The notes under the pieces are model-generated. The model searched no databases. It was given only the letters and a program-made list of their open reading frames with translations, and had not been told where the DNA came from. Source: Avena insularis (Eukaryota > Streptophyta > Magnoliopsida > Poales > Poaceae). From it: a stretch of 64,000 nt of DNA. Made by a program: the position numbers and the translations under genes. Below are positions 1 through 10,221 of the stretch, piece by piece. Position 1 is the first letter of the stretch, and each line of letters starts with the position of its first letter. The stretch spans positions 479,171,392-479,235,391 of the forward strand of contig CM042694.1 in NCBI GenBank assembly GCA_023614405.1, written 5' to 3'.

Positions 1-301
1 CATTCAGAAACTATGAGCCATCTTCGGCTCCATCGTCTTCTACTCCACCCTGATATGCTCCACCGTCTTGTGCTCCACCAAGGGGATTCCGTAAAACATA
101 TCCTCCTCACCTTCTCTGTCGTTAAAGTCCATAGATTCACTAATACAGAAGATAAAACAATACTACTGAAACAATAAGTAAAGTTATTACATATCGAATA
201 ATCTGATTAATGCAACAATAATATCAGATCCCTGAAGAAACAATAAGTAAATTAATACATATCGAATAAAACATCACTAATACATATCTATCTCAATCAT
301 A
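1..301. other. Unassigned sequence at window edge
   Basis: The first 130 bases are moderately GC-rich. Read on the minus strand they give an open but short coding-like stretch with one stop. The following 170 bases are AT-rich and intron-like, with near-repeats of an AATACATATCGAATAA motif at about 187 and 257. This could be a further exon of the minus-strand remnant at 302-626, but I cannot join the two with confidence. Confidence 0.3.
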
Positions 302-626
302 TTGTACATTGATTCCTGGGTCCAGACCCGTGGGCGGTGAACACCCAAATAGAAGGAACCATCACAGGAGCATAGCTCGGGTCAGATCCGTGAAGAAACT
401 ACCAAGTATTGGAGACCCTGACGTCCAACACATCCATATAGCGATAGACGCACTCGTCCTCCTTCCTGACACGATTTTGTACCACCTCCTTGGGGGCTGA
501 CTCCCTCTGCGCCGATAGTGGACCATGCGATCACCACCAAAGAAGCTCCGGGTCAACGACGGGACCCAGATTCCTCACCAAGTTATGCATCCCAGAAGGT
601 AGCAACTCCCAGTGCCAGCCTGGTGG
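302..626 (-). pseudogene. Broken coding remnant, unknown family
   Basis: On the minus strand one frame reads for about 108 codons from 626 to 302, broken by two stops (TGA at 533-531 and TAG at 401-399). The frame has protein-like composition: it begins PPGWHWELLPSG, then has APKEVVQNRVRKEDE, and near its end YAPVMVPSIWVF. The segment is much richer in GC than its flanks, which look like introns or low-complexity DNA. I do not recognise the family. A remnant of a transposon-encoded second ORF is the most likely source, because everything around it is repeat DNA, but this is inference. The overlapping plus-strand frames look like shadows. Confidence 0.4.
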
Positions 627-960
627 AGCCTAGTCTCAGACATGCCCAACGGAGCCCAGCCCTCTATCATTGCTGCCGAGTCGACGACGAGGATAAGAGA
701 TGGGCATCACCGCCAATAACAAATTCCTATCGAAATAAAATCAAATTTGTACTAAATAATCCATAAAGTAAGAAAAATAAATAAGTACAATAACAAAGTA
801 AACAACTAAGTAACTAAACAACAAACTAACTAAAATAACTAAGTAACTAAAATAACTAAACAACTAAATAACTAAAGTAACTAAACAACTAAGAAAATAA
901 CTAAACAACTAATTAAGAAAATAACTAATTAAACATATGAAAGAAAATAACTCACCTATA
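627..960. other. AT-rich low-complexity spacer
   Basis: After a GC-rich start (to about 720) the sequence becomes a long run of imperfect AACTAA/AAATAACTAA words (about 770-950). No gene or element terminus is visible. Confidence 0.6.
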
Positions 961-1064
961 CTTTCTTATGTATACATACATTTTGTTATATATACTTACA
1001 CTTTCTTATGTATACATACATTTTGTTATATATACTTACACATTCTTATGTATACACGCACTAC
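961..1064. repeat. 40-bp tandem repeat
   Basis: Bases 961-1000 and 1001-1040 are the same 40-bp unit (starts CTTTCTTATGTATACATACA). A diverged partial third unit follows to about 1064. It is very AT-rich with alternating TA steps. The 87-codon open frame at 968-1231 is a by-product of this repetition. Confidence 0.85.
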
Positions 1065-1185
1065 AATACATACACTTTCATAATAATTATTTCTTTTGTT
1101 CATACACAATAATATATACATACACTTTCTTCATAATCATTTCTTTTGTTAAATCAATAAATATGCCTAGCCATTATGTACCAGT

Positions 1186-1345
1186 ACTAATATTACTACT
1201 ACTACTACTACTAATATGCCTATACTACTAGTAATATTACTACTACTACTAATATGCCTATACAACTACTACTAATACTACTATACCACTACCAATATAC
1301 CGTGCTAATACTACTACTAACCCTAGACTAATTACCTAGCTAATT
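1186..1345. repeat. TAC/CTA microsatellite tract
   Basis: Interrupted runs of TAC/CTA triplets, mixed with AATATGCC words. It is a simple-sequence tract with no coding content. Confidence 0.8.
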
Positions 1346-1361
1346 GCCTATCTAATTCAAC

Positions 1362-1520
1362 TAGTAACCATGGGGTGGGAGATCGAGGGGCGCACCTATC
1401 TACTGGGGCCGGCAGCAGCGGTCATCGGTGATGGCGGTGGTGACGGTGGCATTGGTGTAGAGCAGCGGCCGAGCACGGCGACGACAACAGCGTACGGCGA
1501 CAGAGAGGAGGGCGGCGATA
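1362..1520. other. GC-rich exon-like block
   Basis: An abrupt GC-rich stretch with CGG/GGTGG-type triplets between AT-rich sequences. The minus strand is open for part of it (1400-1585, 61 codons). It resembles the 5' exon or UTR of a grass gene or transposon ORF, but no conserved motif is recognisable. Bases 1522 onward belong to a different, repeated sequence. Confidence 0.35.
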
Positions 1521-1521
1521 G

Positions 1522-3238
1522 GTAAATCGTAGGTTTCTTTGAAAATTTTACGAAAAAGCTTTTGGAGGTACCCATCAGGGGTCAATTAGGAGTATATCGG
1601 AAACCACAGAGAGTTTGGACAACAGGTTTAACTTCTTGCTAAGATTTTGCATCTTGACAATTTAACTAAATTTGGTCAAACCTGAGCTACACAAGTAAGA
1701 GAACAAGAGGGAGGCATCACGAGAGTTTCAAAAAAAGAGGCAGCGCGAGAGCAGCACAGAGGAGGACTTCGATGTTAGAGCAATGCTATGATGGGCTGCT
1801 AACACGAGGTACATGGTATAGTCCACTAGCAGGAAATGTATGGACCTAGTACTACTATATGCATGCAAAACAAGTTGTATTTTCTCTTTCTTTCGCTGTC
1901 TCTCACCATCCATCCTCCATCGATCTCTTCTCTGCAGCCGCGGGTGCACGATTCGGTTTGTGTCTTCCTCGTCCACAGTGTGGCGCTATGCACGTGTGAC
2001 TTGGTACGACACACCGATCTACTTCGAGCAACCATTTTTTCTGTTCCAAAATTCAAAATAATCATCAACACCAGTATAAAAAGGCTCAAAGGTAACAATA
2101 ATTACAAAAACATCCTCGGACCACCTTTCGATGACAACAAACCCTAGCTCGATAACAGAAGCATCTCGCTCCTCCACGACCTCTAGTTCCAAAAAATAAA
2201 TAAAGAATGCCACCACCGCAATTTTCAGAAAAAGTGTACCATGCTTTCTTACAATTCCCATGTTTTCGTATTTTTCAAGAAGACATAGAAAGGTTTTTCA
2301 TTTTATTCATGTTCAATCTTCTTGCTTTTCAAGGTTGTTGCATCATAATGCTAGATGTTGTATAGTTTAATTGCTAGGTATTGTATATGCTCGTATAAGG
2401 CCAGTAGTAAACGATGTGTCACTTTGTTATACCTAAGAATCGGTTATACTATTGAACTTGCTCTCACGCACTTCTTGTAGATTATTAAATTTTAGACCTA
2501 ATTCAACAAATCGATGGAAAGTCGTTTGAGTGTGTTAAATTAGGTAGAAAATTAAGGTTGAAAATATAACATGTAATTTATCCAACCACTTTATGTACTA
2601 GTAAATAAATGGCACATGATATGAACTCTAATTTAGCCATATTAAACGTACTTTGTTCTGAAAAAACTTTTACATCTTTACCATGCTAACATGCACTGAC
2701 CTATACCAAAATATGGACACATCGTCATTATAGATATATAGAGTATGTCCATGACCTTGGTCATTTGCCTTTAAACCCAAGAAAGTTCACACGGAGTACA
2801 TGGTATAGTAGGCCATACCGTGAAGTGAGTTTTTCAAGTATTTTACTGGTAGAATAAATTAAAGAACAAATAATGCTCCCCTCCCACAAATTTTCGTACA
2901 AAGTGGACAATTCTTTCTTATAGTTTCCCAAGTTTAAGGATTTTTCAAACTTCCAAGCCAAAGCTCCATGCACTTAAATGACTCTATGCCGATAAAACGA
3001 AATTAGGTCAAACTTGAATACATGTGAGCGTGATAGACTATTACTCTTGAAAATTTCCAAAATTCTTCTAAAGGAACCTAGACGGCGAATATATCATGGT
3101 CCAACAATAGTTTTGAAAAATGTCAGCACTGATTAGTATTTGGATAACGACAAATTGGCTTGAGTGACCAATCAAGGTCATGTCCATATCCACATCATAG
3201 TTTAGGACCCATGAGTCTAGCGCGATGGGGAAGGGAGT
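1522..3238. repeat. Large dispersed duplication, copy 1
   Basis: This 1.7-kb block is collinear with 10222-11849. Shared landmarks are TTTTGGAGGTACCCATC, AGCAGCACAGAGGAGGACTT, AACCCTAGC and CATATCCACATCATAG. Copy 1 holds about 85 bp (near 3007-3087) that copy 2 lacks. The block contains many short open frames on both strands, but none is conserved as protein between the two copies, so I treat it as non-coding repeat DNA. Confidence 0.85.
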
Positions 3239-3257
3239 ACAAGGCACGAGTGTCTAA

Positions 3258-3530
3258 GGGCATCCGTAATGTAGGACCCACTCGTCTTATATGGAAATTA
3301 CCACAATGTATAAGGTCAACGTTTGCCACAATATAGGACCCACATAGCTTATCATATTGCTCCTTTCAAGAGAGAGGAGAGAGGGAAATGATGTTTCTAT
3401 TCTCTATGGAAACCCACAAGCATGCGGCAACTTTATGTTCTCCACAATGTATAAGGTGAACCTTAGCGGATGCCACATAGGACTTAAAGTGTGTGTTTTA
3501 CACAGTGTTTTTTACACATTGTGGATTCCC
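3258..3530. mobile_element. Tourist-like MITE (PIF/Harbinger)
   Basis: A 273-bp element with terminal inverted repeats GGGCATCCGTAATGT (left) and GGGAATCCACAATGTG (right end, reverse complement). A TAA flanks each end (3255-3257 and 3531-3533), which is the PIF/Harbinger target duplication. It has no coding capacity. Confidence 0.75.
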
Positions 3531-3689
3531 TAACAAAAAAAGCAAAAAATGGGCCCACTTGGCAGTGTATTACCAAGCTATAAAACTCCTATGCAAAAGT
3601 TAGCATCTTCAGTTTAGAAGGTCCCAAGGATCATCTCGTTTAGACATTGTTTAAACGGTGGAGCTTACTCGTAGTACAGTAAGTAGTAC

Positions 3690-3800
3690 TCCCTCAGTTT
3701 CAATATATATAAGATGTTTTAGGTTTGTGAAGGTTATGTATCTAGAAATCTTTTAGTATGTAGATTCGGAGTGAACCTCTACGAACCTATACATCAAAAT
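3690..3800 (+). mobile_element. Truncated Stowaway-like MITE
   Basis: Starts CTCCCTCAGTTTCAATATAT after a TA, a typical Stowaway-type end, and continues with ATAAGATGTTTTAG. I see no matching inverted end nearby, so the right part is lost or diverged. Confidence 0.5.
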
Positions 3801-4830
3801 GTCATCTTGACAATTTAACGAAATTAGGTCAAACTTGAGCTACAAGTAAGCATGATATATTGCTCTTGAATTAAATGTCATTCCAGAGGTAGATGAATAC
3901 ATCTTCTTGTAGTAAATAATGTTATTGGTGTGAGTATCCAACTATGAAGAAAAAACATTCTCAATTTTCCGAGTGATGACGAGATTGTTCTTTCCTTTAA
4001 AGAAAGCCCAAAGAATATTGGATCTGAATGCCACAAGCCATGTTTCAAACATATATAGTGGGTCAGCATGGTTTACTTACGATTCCCATGTTTTGTGAGT
4101 TTTCAATTTTCCTCTAGCTAACTCCGTTCACTTGAATGACTTTATGTCGATGCATAGAAATTAGGTCAAATTTGACCTACAGGTAAATTGTAGGTTGCTT
4201 TGAAAGTTTTATGCAAAAGCTTTTGGAGGTACCCATTAGGTGGTCATTTAATATATCAGAAACCACCGTAAGTTTTGACGACATTTTCAACTTCTTGCTA
4301 AGATTTTGCATCTTCACAATTTAATGAAATTAGGTCAAACTTGAGCTACAAGTAAGTGTGATAGTTTGCTCTTGAATTAAATGTCATTTCAGAGGTAAAT
4401 GAGTGCATCTTCTTGTAAAGCTGTGTCGTTGGTGTGAGTGTCCAACTACCAGGAAATATCATTCTCAATTGATGACGAGATCATTCTTTTTCGTAAAGAA
4501 AGTGCAAAGAATATTGGATCTGAATGCCACAAGCTAAGTTTTCACACATATATAGTGGATCAACAACATGTTGTACTTGCGATTCCGATGTTTTATGAGT
4601 TTTCAAGCTTCCTAGATAACTCCGCCCACTTGAATGACTTCATGTCGATGTATCGAAATAAGGTCGAATTTGAACTACAAGTAGTAAATTGTAGGTTGCT
4701 TTGAAAGTTCTATGAAAAAATCTTTTGGATGTACCCATCGACCAGTCAATTAATATATCAGAAACCACAAAGAGCTTTGATGACTGGTTCAACCTCTAGC
4801 TAATATTTTGCATCTTGAAATTTTTGAACC
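3790..4830. repeat. Tandem duplication, period about 510 bp
   Basis: Two copies, about 3790-4305 and 4306-4830. Both run from CAATTTAA(C/T)GAAATTAGG through TTGGATCTGAATGCCACAAG to TTTGGA(G/T)GTACCCAT. The same words recur at 12.7-13.5 kb. The 88-codon frame at 4438-4704 lies in copy 2 and is not open in copy 1, so I do not call it a gene. Confidence 0.7.
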
Positions 4831-4854
4831 CCTTTTGAAAATGATCACATGAAA

Positions 4855-5010
4855 TAGGCTGAGAGCGGAAATGATTTTTCTATCGTCTATGGGCAACCCA
4901 CAAGCTTGGGGTGCACCTTAGGCTTAAAGATAACTTTATTTTTTCCACTATGTATAAGGTGAACCTTAGCAGATGCCACATAGTAGGACTTTTTTACACA
5001 ATGCAGGAGT
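4855..5010. mobile_element. Degenerate Tourist MITE fragment
   Basis: Contains the interior and right half of the 3258-3530 element: GGAAATGATTTTTCTAT, then TGTATAAGGTGAACCTTAGC. The left terminus is missing and the right one is decayed. Confidence 0.6.
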
Positions 5011-5110
5011 AGTATATTTCTTTGCTTAGACATATGCTCACCTCTGTCCACGCGCTGTACATGCTAAGAGAATAAAACGTTGGCAGGGGAAGGGACAGCA
5101 GTGAAGAGGA

Positions 5111-5525
5111 GTTGAAGGCAGTTCCATGTCAGAGAAAAGTTATGATGGGTTCCTGACACGAGGTACTCCTACGGCCTTACAGTGTACACTCTACTAGTAG
5201 TAAATTACACGACCTATGCATGCAAATCAAATCGTGTGTTTTCTCTCTCTTTCACTATCCTCCATCTCTCCTCCCCTTTCCCCTCGCGCACCGGCTCGGG
5301 TAATCTCTCCCTCGTCCAGAGTGAGGCGTTGCGCACTTGTGCCTTGGTACAGCGGCTCTGTGTCTCTGGCATGTTCGGCAGCCGCGCGTTGGTGTGGAGT
5401 AGGGACGAGGAGTACATAGGAAGGAAACCACTTTGGCCCTTGGTGGCATAAAAATTCAAACTTTTTTGGTTTTTGAAATTTTCACTTGCTTCCCAGACAT
5501 CAGGAGGGAAGGTTATTCAAAAGAT
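5111..5525. repeat. Second duplicated block, copy 1
   Basis: Collinear with 11849-12251: GTTGAAGG, then ATGATGGGTTCCT, GGTACTCCT and GGCTCTGTGTCTCT. It is also a more diverged relative of 1745-2060. In copy 2 the two blocks are adjacent; here 1.87 kb of other repeats separates them. GC is raised (5270-5420), but the overlapping frames on both strands show no recognisable product. Confidence 0.75.
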
Positions 5526-8072
5526 TGGCCATTCACAGTATTGTACTTCTTGTCTTATCTCTTACAATACCATACCACTGTATAGTGTACAGAACATTGA
5601 ACGTTTGATCAAGACTAGCAAATCCAAACATTGCTAACCGTTGGATCTTCTTTTCCATTCTTAGCATCTATAAAGATTCTGTTGATAGTCTTTAGCACCA
5701 TGAATGCTAGTATGCACAAACCTCAAAACACACACTTCATTGCTCAGTTTCAGAGTCCTTGATGTAACTTGGATGCAATTTTCATTTTTTATGAAGTCCT
5801 TGATGTAACTTGTACTTCCACCGATCGTGTTGACTCTCACGCACCTTGCTCCTATGATACCTACCATTAGATCAGCCATTCACAGTACTTCTTATCTTAT
5901 CTTTATCTTGTCTTATCTCTTACAATACCATACCACGTCATATAGTGTATGGATTAACTTTGAAAATTGACCATTGGATCAAGACTGGCAAATCCAAACA
6001 TTGCTAACCGTTGGATCTTCTTTTCCATTCTTAGCATCTATAAAGATTATATTGATAGTCTTTAGCACGATAAGCGCTAGTATGCACAAACCTCAAAACA
6101 CACAGTACTTCATTACTCGATTTCAGGGTCCTTGTGATAAATGCATGGACTTGGATGCAATTTTCATTTTTTATGAGGTCCTTGATGTAAATTGTACTTC
6201 CACCCATCGTGTTAAATCTTAAGCACCTTGCTTCTACGAGACCTACCATTAGATCGGCCATTCGTAGTACTTTTTATCTTATCTCTATCTTTTCTTATCT
6301 CTTACAATACCGTACAACTTCATATAGTGTACAGATTAACTTTGAACATTTACCGTTGGATCAAGACTGGCAAATCCAAACATTGCTAACTGTTGGATAT
6401 TCTTTTCGATTCTTAACATCTAAAAAGATTCTACTGATAGTGTTTATCATGATGGACGCTATCACGCTAGTATGCGCAAACCTCAAAACACACACTTCAT
6501 TGCTTAGTTTCAGGGTCCTTGTGCTAAATGCATAGACTTGGATGCATTTTTCATTCTTTATGAGGTCCTAGATGTAACTTGTACTTCCACTGACTGTGTT
6601 AACTCTCAAGCATCTCACTCCTACGAGACCTACCATTTGATTGGCCATTCAAAGTACTTCTTATCTTATGTTTATCTTGTCTCATCTCTTACAATACCAT
6701 ACCACTACATAGTGTACGGATTAACTTTGAACATTGACCATTGGATCATGACTCGCAAATCCAAACATTGCTAACCATTGGATCTTCTTTTCCATTCTTA
6801 GCATCTAGAAAGATTCTACTGATAGTCTTTAGCACAATGAACGTTATTATGCACAAACCTCAAAACACACACTTCATTGCTCAGTTTTAGGGTCCTTGTG
6901 CTAAATGCATGGACTTGGATGCAATTTTCATTTTTTACAAGGTCCTTGATGTAACTTGTACTTCCATCGACCGTGTTAACTCTCAAGCACCTCGCTCCTA
7001 CGAGACCTACCATTAGATCGGCTATTTGCAGTACTTCTTATCTTATCTTGTCTTTATCTTATCTTATCTCTTACATAACTACTATATATAATGGAGCAGT
7101 TTTAAATTGGATCCATTGCAGCAATCTTGACCATTGGGTTGTTAGATCCAATGGTTCAGAGCAGATGGATTCGTGTTGAATTGTACATAGAGAAAACTCG
7201 GCCATGTTCTAAACCATCATGTCATCATCCCAAAATTTCATAGCACGGTAGGATGTGTTCTCAATATGTGTAGATAGTTATTATTAATAGAGTTAATGTA
7301 TGCATTTTTCTCTAACAAGACTATTGGTTAATAACAACTTCTTGTTTGTTAAATCACATTTCATATAGTATATATATACGTGTGTGGAACGTGCCTTTTA
7401 CTAGTCTCTTACAAACCATACCACTACATAGTGTACAGATTAACTTTGATCATTGACCGTTGGATCAAGACTGCCAACTATTGGATCTTCTTTTCCATTC
7501 TTAGCATCTGGAAAGATTGTACTGATGGTCTTTAGCACGATGAATGCTAGTATGCGCAAACCACAAAACACACACTTCATTGCTCAGCTTTAGGGTCCTT
7601 GTGTTAAATGCATGGACTTGGATGCATTTTTCATTTTTATGAGGTCCTTTATGTAACTTGTACTTCCACTCACCGTGTTAACTCTCAAGCACCTCGCTCC
7701 TACGATACCTATCATTAGATCGGCCATTCGCAGTACTTCTTATCTTATCTTTATCTTGTCTTATCTATTACAATACCATACCACTATATAGTGTATGAAA
7801 CATTGACCGTTTGATCAAGACTGGCAAATCAACCGTTGGATCTTCTTTTCCATTCTTATCATCTAGAAAGATTCTATGGATAGTCTTTAGCATGATGAAC
7901 GCTAGTATGTGCAAAACCTCAAAACACACACTTCATTGCTCAGTTTTAGGGTCCTTGTGCTAAATGCATGGATTTGGATGCAATTTTCATTTTTATGAGG
8001 TTCTTGATGTAACTTGTACTTCCACCGACCATGTTAAATCTCAACCACCTTGCTCCTATGACACCTACCATT
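5526..8072. repeat. Six-copy tandem array, unit 350-390 bp
   Basis: Units start near 5526, 5873, 6255, 6642, 7019 and 7721, each with a GGCCATTC...GTACTTCTTATC start. Each unit then has CCATACCACTA, a GGATCTTCTTTTCCATTCTTA segment and CAAAACACACACTTCATTGC. Unit 5 is split by a Helitron (7067-7404). A seventh, isolated unit lies at 12252-12613. Units differ by point changes and short indels, so the array is not young. Confidence 0.9.
7067..7404 (+). mobile_element. Short non-autonomous Helitron (copy 1)
   Basis: A 338-bp element that starts TCTC and ends ACGTGCCTTTTACTAG. It lies exactly between A (7066) and T (7405) of the tandem unit, so removing it restores the array sequence. The CTAG end, an upstream short hairpin and AT target fit plant Helitrons. 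Homologous copies are at 14302-14622 and, inverted, 62716-63034. Confidence 0.8.
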
Positions 8073-8301
8073 ATTCCTCAGGATGGAGGTAGAGTAATAC
8101 TCCTACTTACTACTCATACTTATGCAAATAGTACAGTAGAACCTGTAAATAAATAATTTGTCTAGTCAAACCGACATGATGAGACTATACTGCCCAGGAG
8201 GTGACATGGTTAATTTATTACAAGAAAATAAAAAACCTCTTTCTAAGAGCCATCTCATCTTGCCCATCTCCGTTTAGTTTATCCCCACTCACCGACGCCG
8301 C
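8073..8301. other. Region upstream of SINA-like pseudogene
   Basis: About 230 bases separate the tandem array from the open frame. The last 80 bases are pyrimidine-rich (CCATCTCATCTTGCCCATC), as in a 5' untranslated leader. I see no convincing TATA box. Confidence 0.35.
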
Positions 8302-9574
8302 TTGGCCTCATTTGTGATCCTCTCCACCGCGCAAATCACACATTTTCCTCGCCATCTCTCCCAGTGCATCTCTCCTTCTAGACCACCACCCCTCTCCTCC
8401 AAAAAAACCCAAACAGTTCTATATAGATCCACCCTCACTCCAATCCTCCTAGATGCGATTGTGGATCATCTGTACAAAATTTGGAGAGGTTCGCGGGAGA
8501 GTCAGTGGTGTAGTGGCTTTAGCAAGGTCGGCGACAACGTTGACAACAAAATTGCTGAATGTATGGATTCTAAAAGAGCCGTCCAACTTGCCGCATGCTC
8601 CAAGGAGCTACACCGCCAAGTCACCAGCGGAGAAGGTTATAGCCGCCTGAACTACAATTGCTCGAAAGTGGTCTCCTTCAACAAACTCTATGCCCACATG
8701 ATCTCCTGCATCCCCATCCTGTTTATCTGCACGGAGCCAGGATGCAACTGGGTCGGCAACAAATTAACGTTATATCTGCACCTCAAATCCACCCATTCGA
8801 TCAAGGTGCCCACAGTCCTCTACAACATCAAACAATGGGACCCGTCTAAGACGGTGCCTGCAGGGTACTCGCAGAGATCAAATGTCATCGGCATCGGGAA
8901 GACAGGCACACTGTTCATTGGCCAGATTGATAGGCATAACACGAATATTGTCATGTCCACCAGTCATGTAAGTTTAGTGGTGTGGGAACTGGAGGAGTAC
9001 GAGGTGAGGATGTCATCATTGGTCTCTTTCCATGGGTTCTATCAGCTCAAGTTTTATTTTGAGCCAAAGATTGTGCAGCCTCCGGCCGAAGCCGTGCTGG
9101 ATTTGCTCAACCATTACCTGTTGGTTTCGTGGACTTATTGTCAAGCTCCTTAATCATTGTCGGAGTTCCTCGTGGAGTTCCAATACTGGATCGAGGACGA
9201 CATCAACCCATTGTGAGATATCACATCTTAATATTCTCCTAATGATCCTAATATGAATGTACTACTGTATGTAATTTTCTAGTCGATCTGTTCTAATATT
9301 AATTACTTTATTTATGTTAGTGGTAAATTCCCTTCGTAATCAGAGTGGTGGTAATTGCTGGAAAGATCAATGAATTTTACATCTATCTTGTTGAGGCTGA
9401 ACAGGCGAAATCCTATTACGAGGATCCACAGACGATGGTAAAATGAGAGAAGCATACCAGGATGGAAAGCAAGCGCTACCCGGACACGACTTGGACACGT
9501 TGAATCGTTGGCAGACAGATCTTGTGGTGATTCTGACCTCTCTCTTTTCTCTCATGCATGTTTGGAGTATATGA
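8302..9574 (+). pseudogene. SINA/SIAH-like protein, damaged gene fragment
   Basis: An open frame of 283 codons runs from 8302 to the stop at 9151-9153, with no ATG before 8563. Residues 120-165 resemble the SIAH zinc-finger region of plant SINA-like E3 ubiquitin ligases: C120-SKVV, H132, C136, then C143-TEPG-C148, H160 and H165. The Cys normally seven residues before C120 is absent, and there is no RING finger, so ligase activity is unlikely. A TRAF-like (SIAH-type) stretch follows, with GTLFIGQID. After the TAA the same frame reads 19 more codons to an intron-like break (GT at 9213, AG at 9342-9343). The possible second exon has one extra A near 9441-9443 and ends at 9574. That C-terminus (for example GKINEFYIYLVEAEQ) is unknown to me. 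The fragment lies in repeat DNA and may have been captured. Confidence 0.65.
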
Positions 9575-10221
9575 TGGGACATGTAATTGTTCCTATCTAG
9601 CGTAACGTACTACTACAAGTAGTTTTATACTTCTACCGAGTATTTTGTGTGGAGTTCTGGAACTGCTAATATATTTTGTAATAATTCCTATGTACTGGGA
9701 ATTGTTTTGATCGAGTGCAAAATATGCCCTGTACTTCTGAATCTTTCAAAAGCTACCAAATCTCTCAAATGTTCTGATGTTGCTATTATTAAAGTATTTT
9801 GTAAAACTAACTATTGTACTGGTACTTGTTTTGATCAATGGCAGTAGATTGTTTTGTTTTTATTCTGAAACATGGCCTTGTCAATCTAGATGAGGCCTGG
9901 GTTTTTTGGGTTGCATATATGTTGGTCACACATACATTGATGTAAGAACGAGGTATGCACACAAATCAAGAATTTATCATCAGCTTTGCTTGCTCCAAAG
10001 CTGGAGTGTGTTCATAGAAGAGGGCAAACTCATCCCATGCCAAGTTTTTGAGAGCTGAAACAAGAACCGACTCTCTTTGTACTGCTATTGAATTTCTGTG
10101 TTTGTATTGCTGAATCGGTCCCTTTCAAATTCTACTGAATCTGTCTAGTGCTGCTGAATATGAATCTGTGATATTGTCCTGTCTTATTATGTACTACTGA
10201 ATCTTTCAAATTTGAACTAAA
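9575..10221. other. Unassigned region downstream of pseudogene
   Basis: AT-rich, no repeat termini seen. Several CTGAATCT-type words recur between 10090 and 10205. It could be the old 3' flank of the SINA-like gene. Confidence 0.4.

Noticed and set aside
968..1231. 87-codon frame rich in Tyr, Ile and Leu as a small membrane protein
   Set aside because: Encoded by a 40-bp tandem repeat and a triplet microsatellite.
4438..4704. 88-codon frame as a small gene
   Set aside because: Starts without ATG and lies in a 510-bp tandem repeat whose other copy is not open.
5526..8072. CRISPR-like array
   Set aside because: Units are long and contiguous without unique spacers, and the context is a plant genome.
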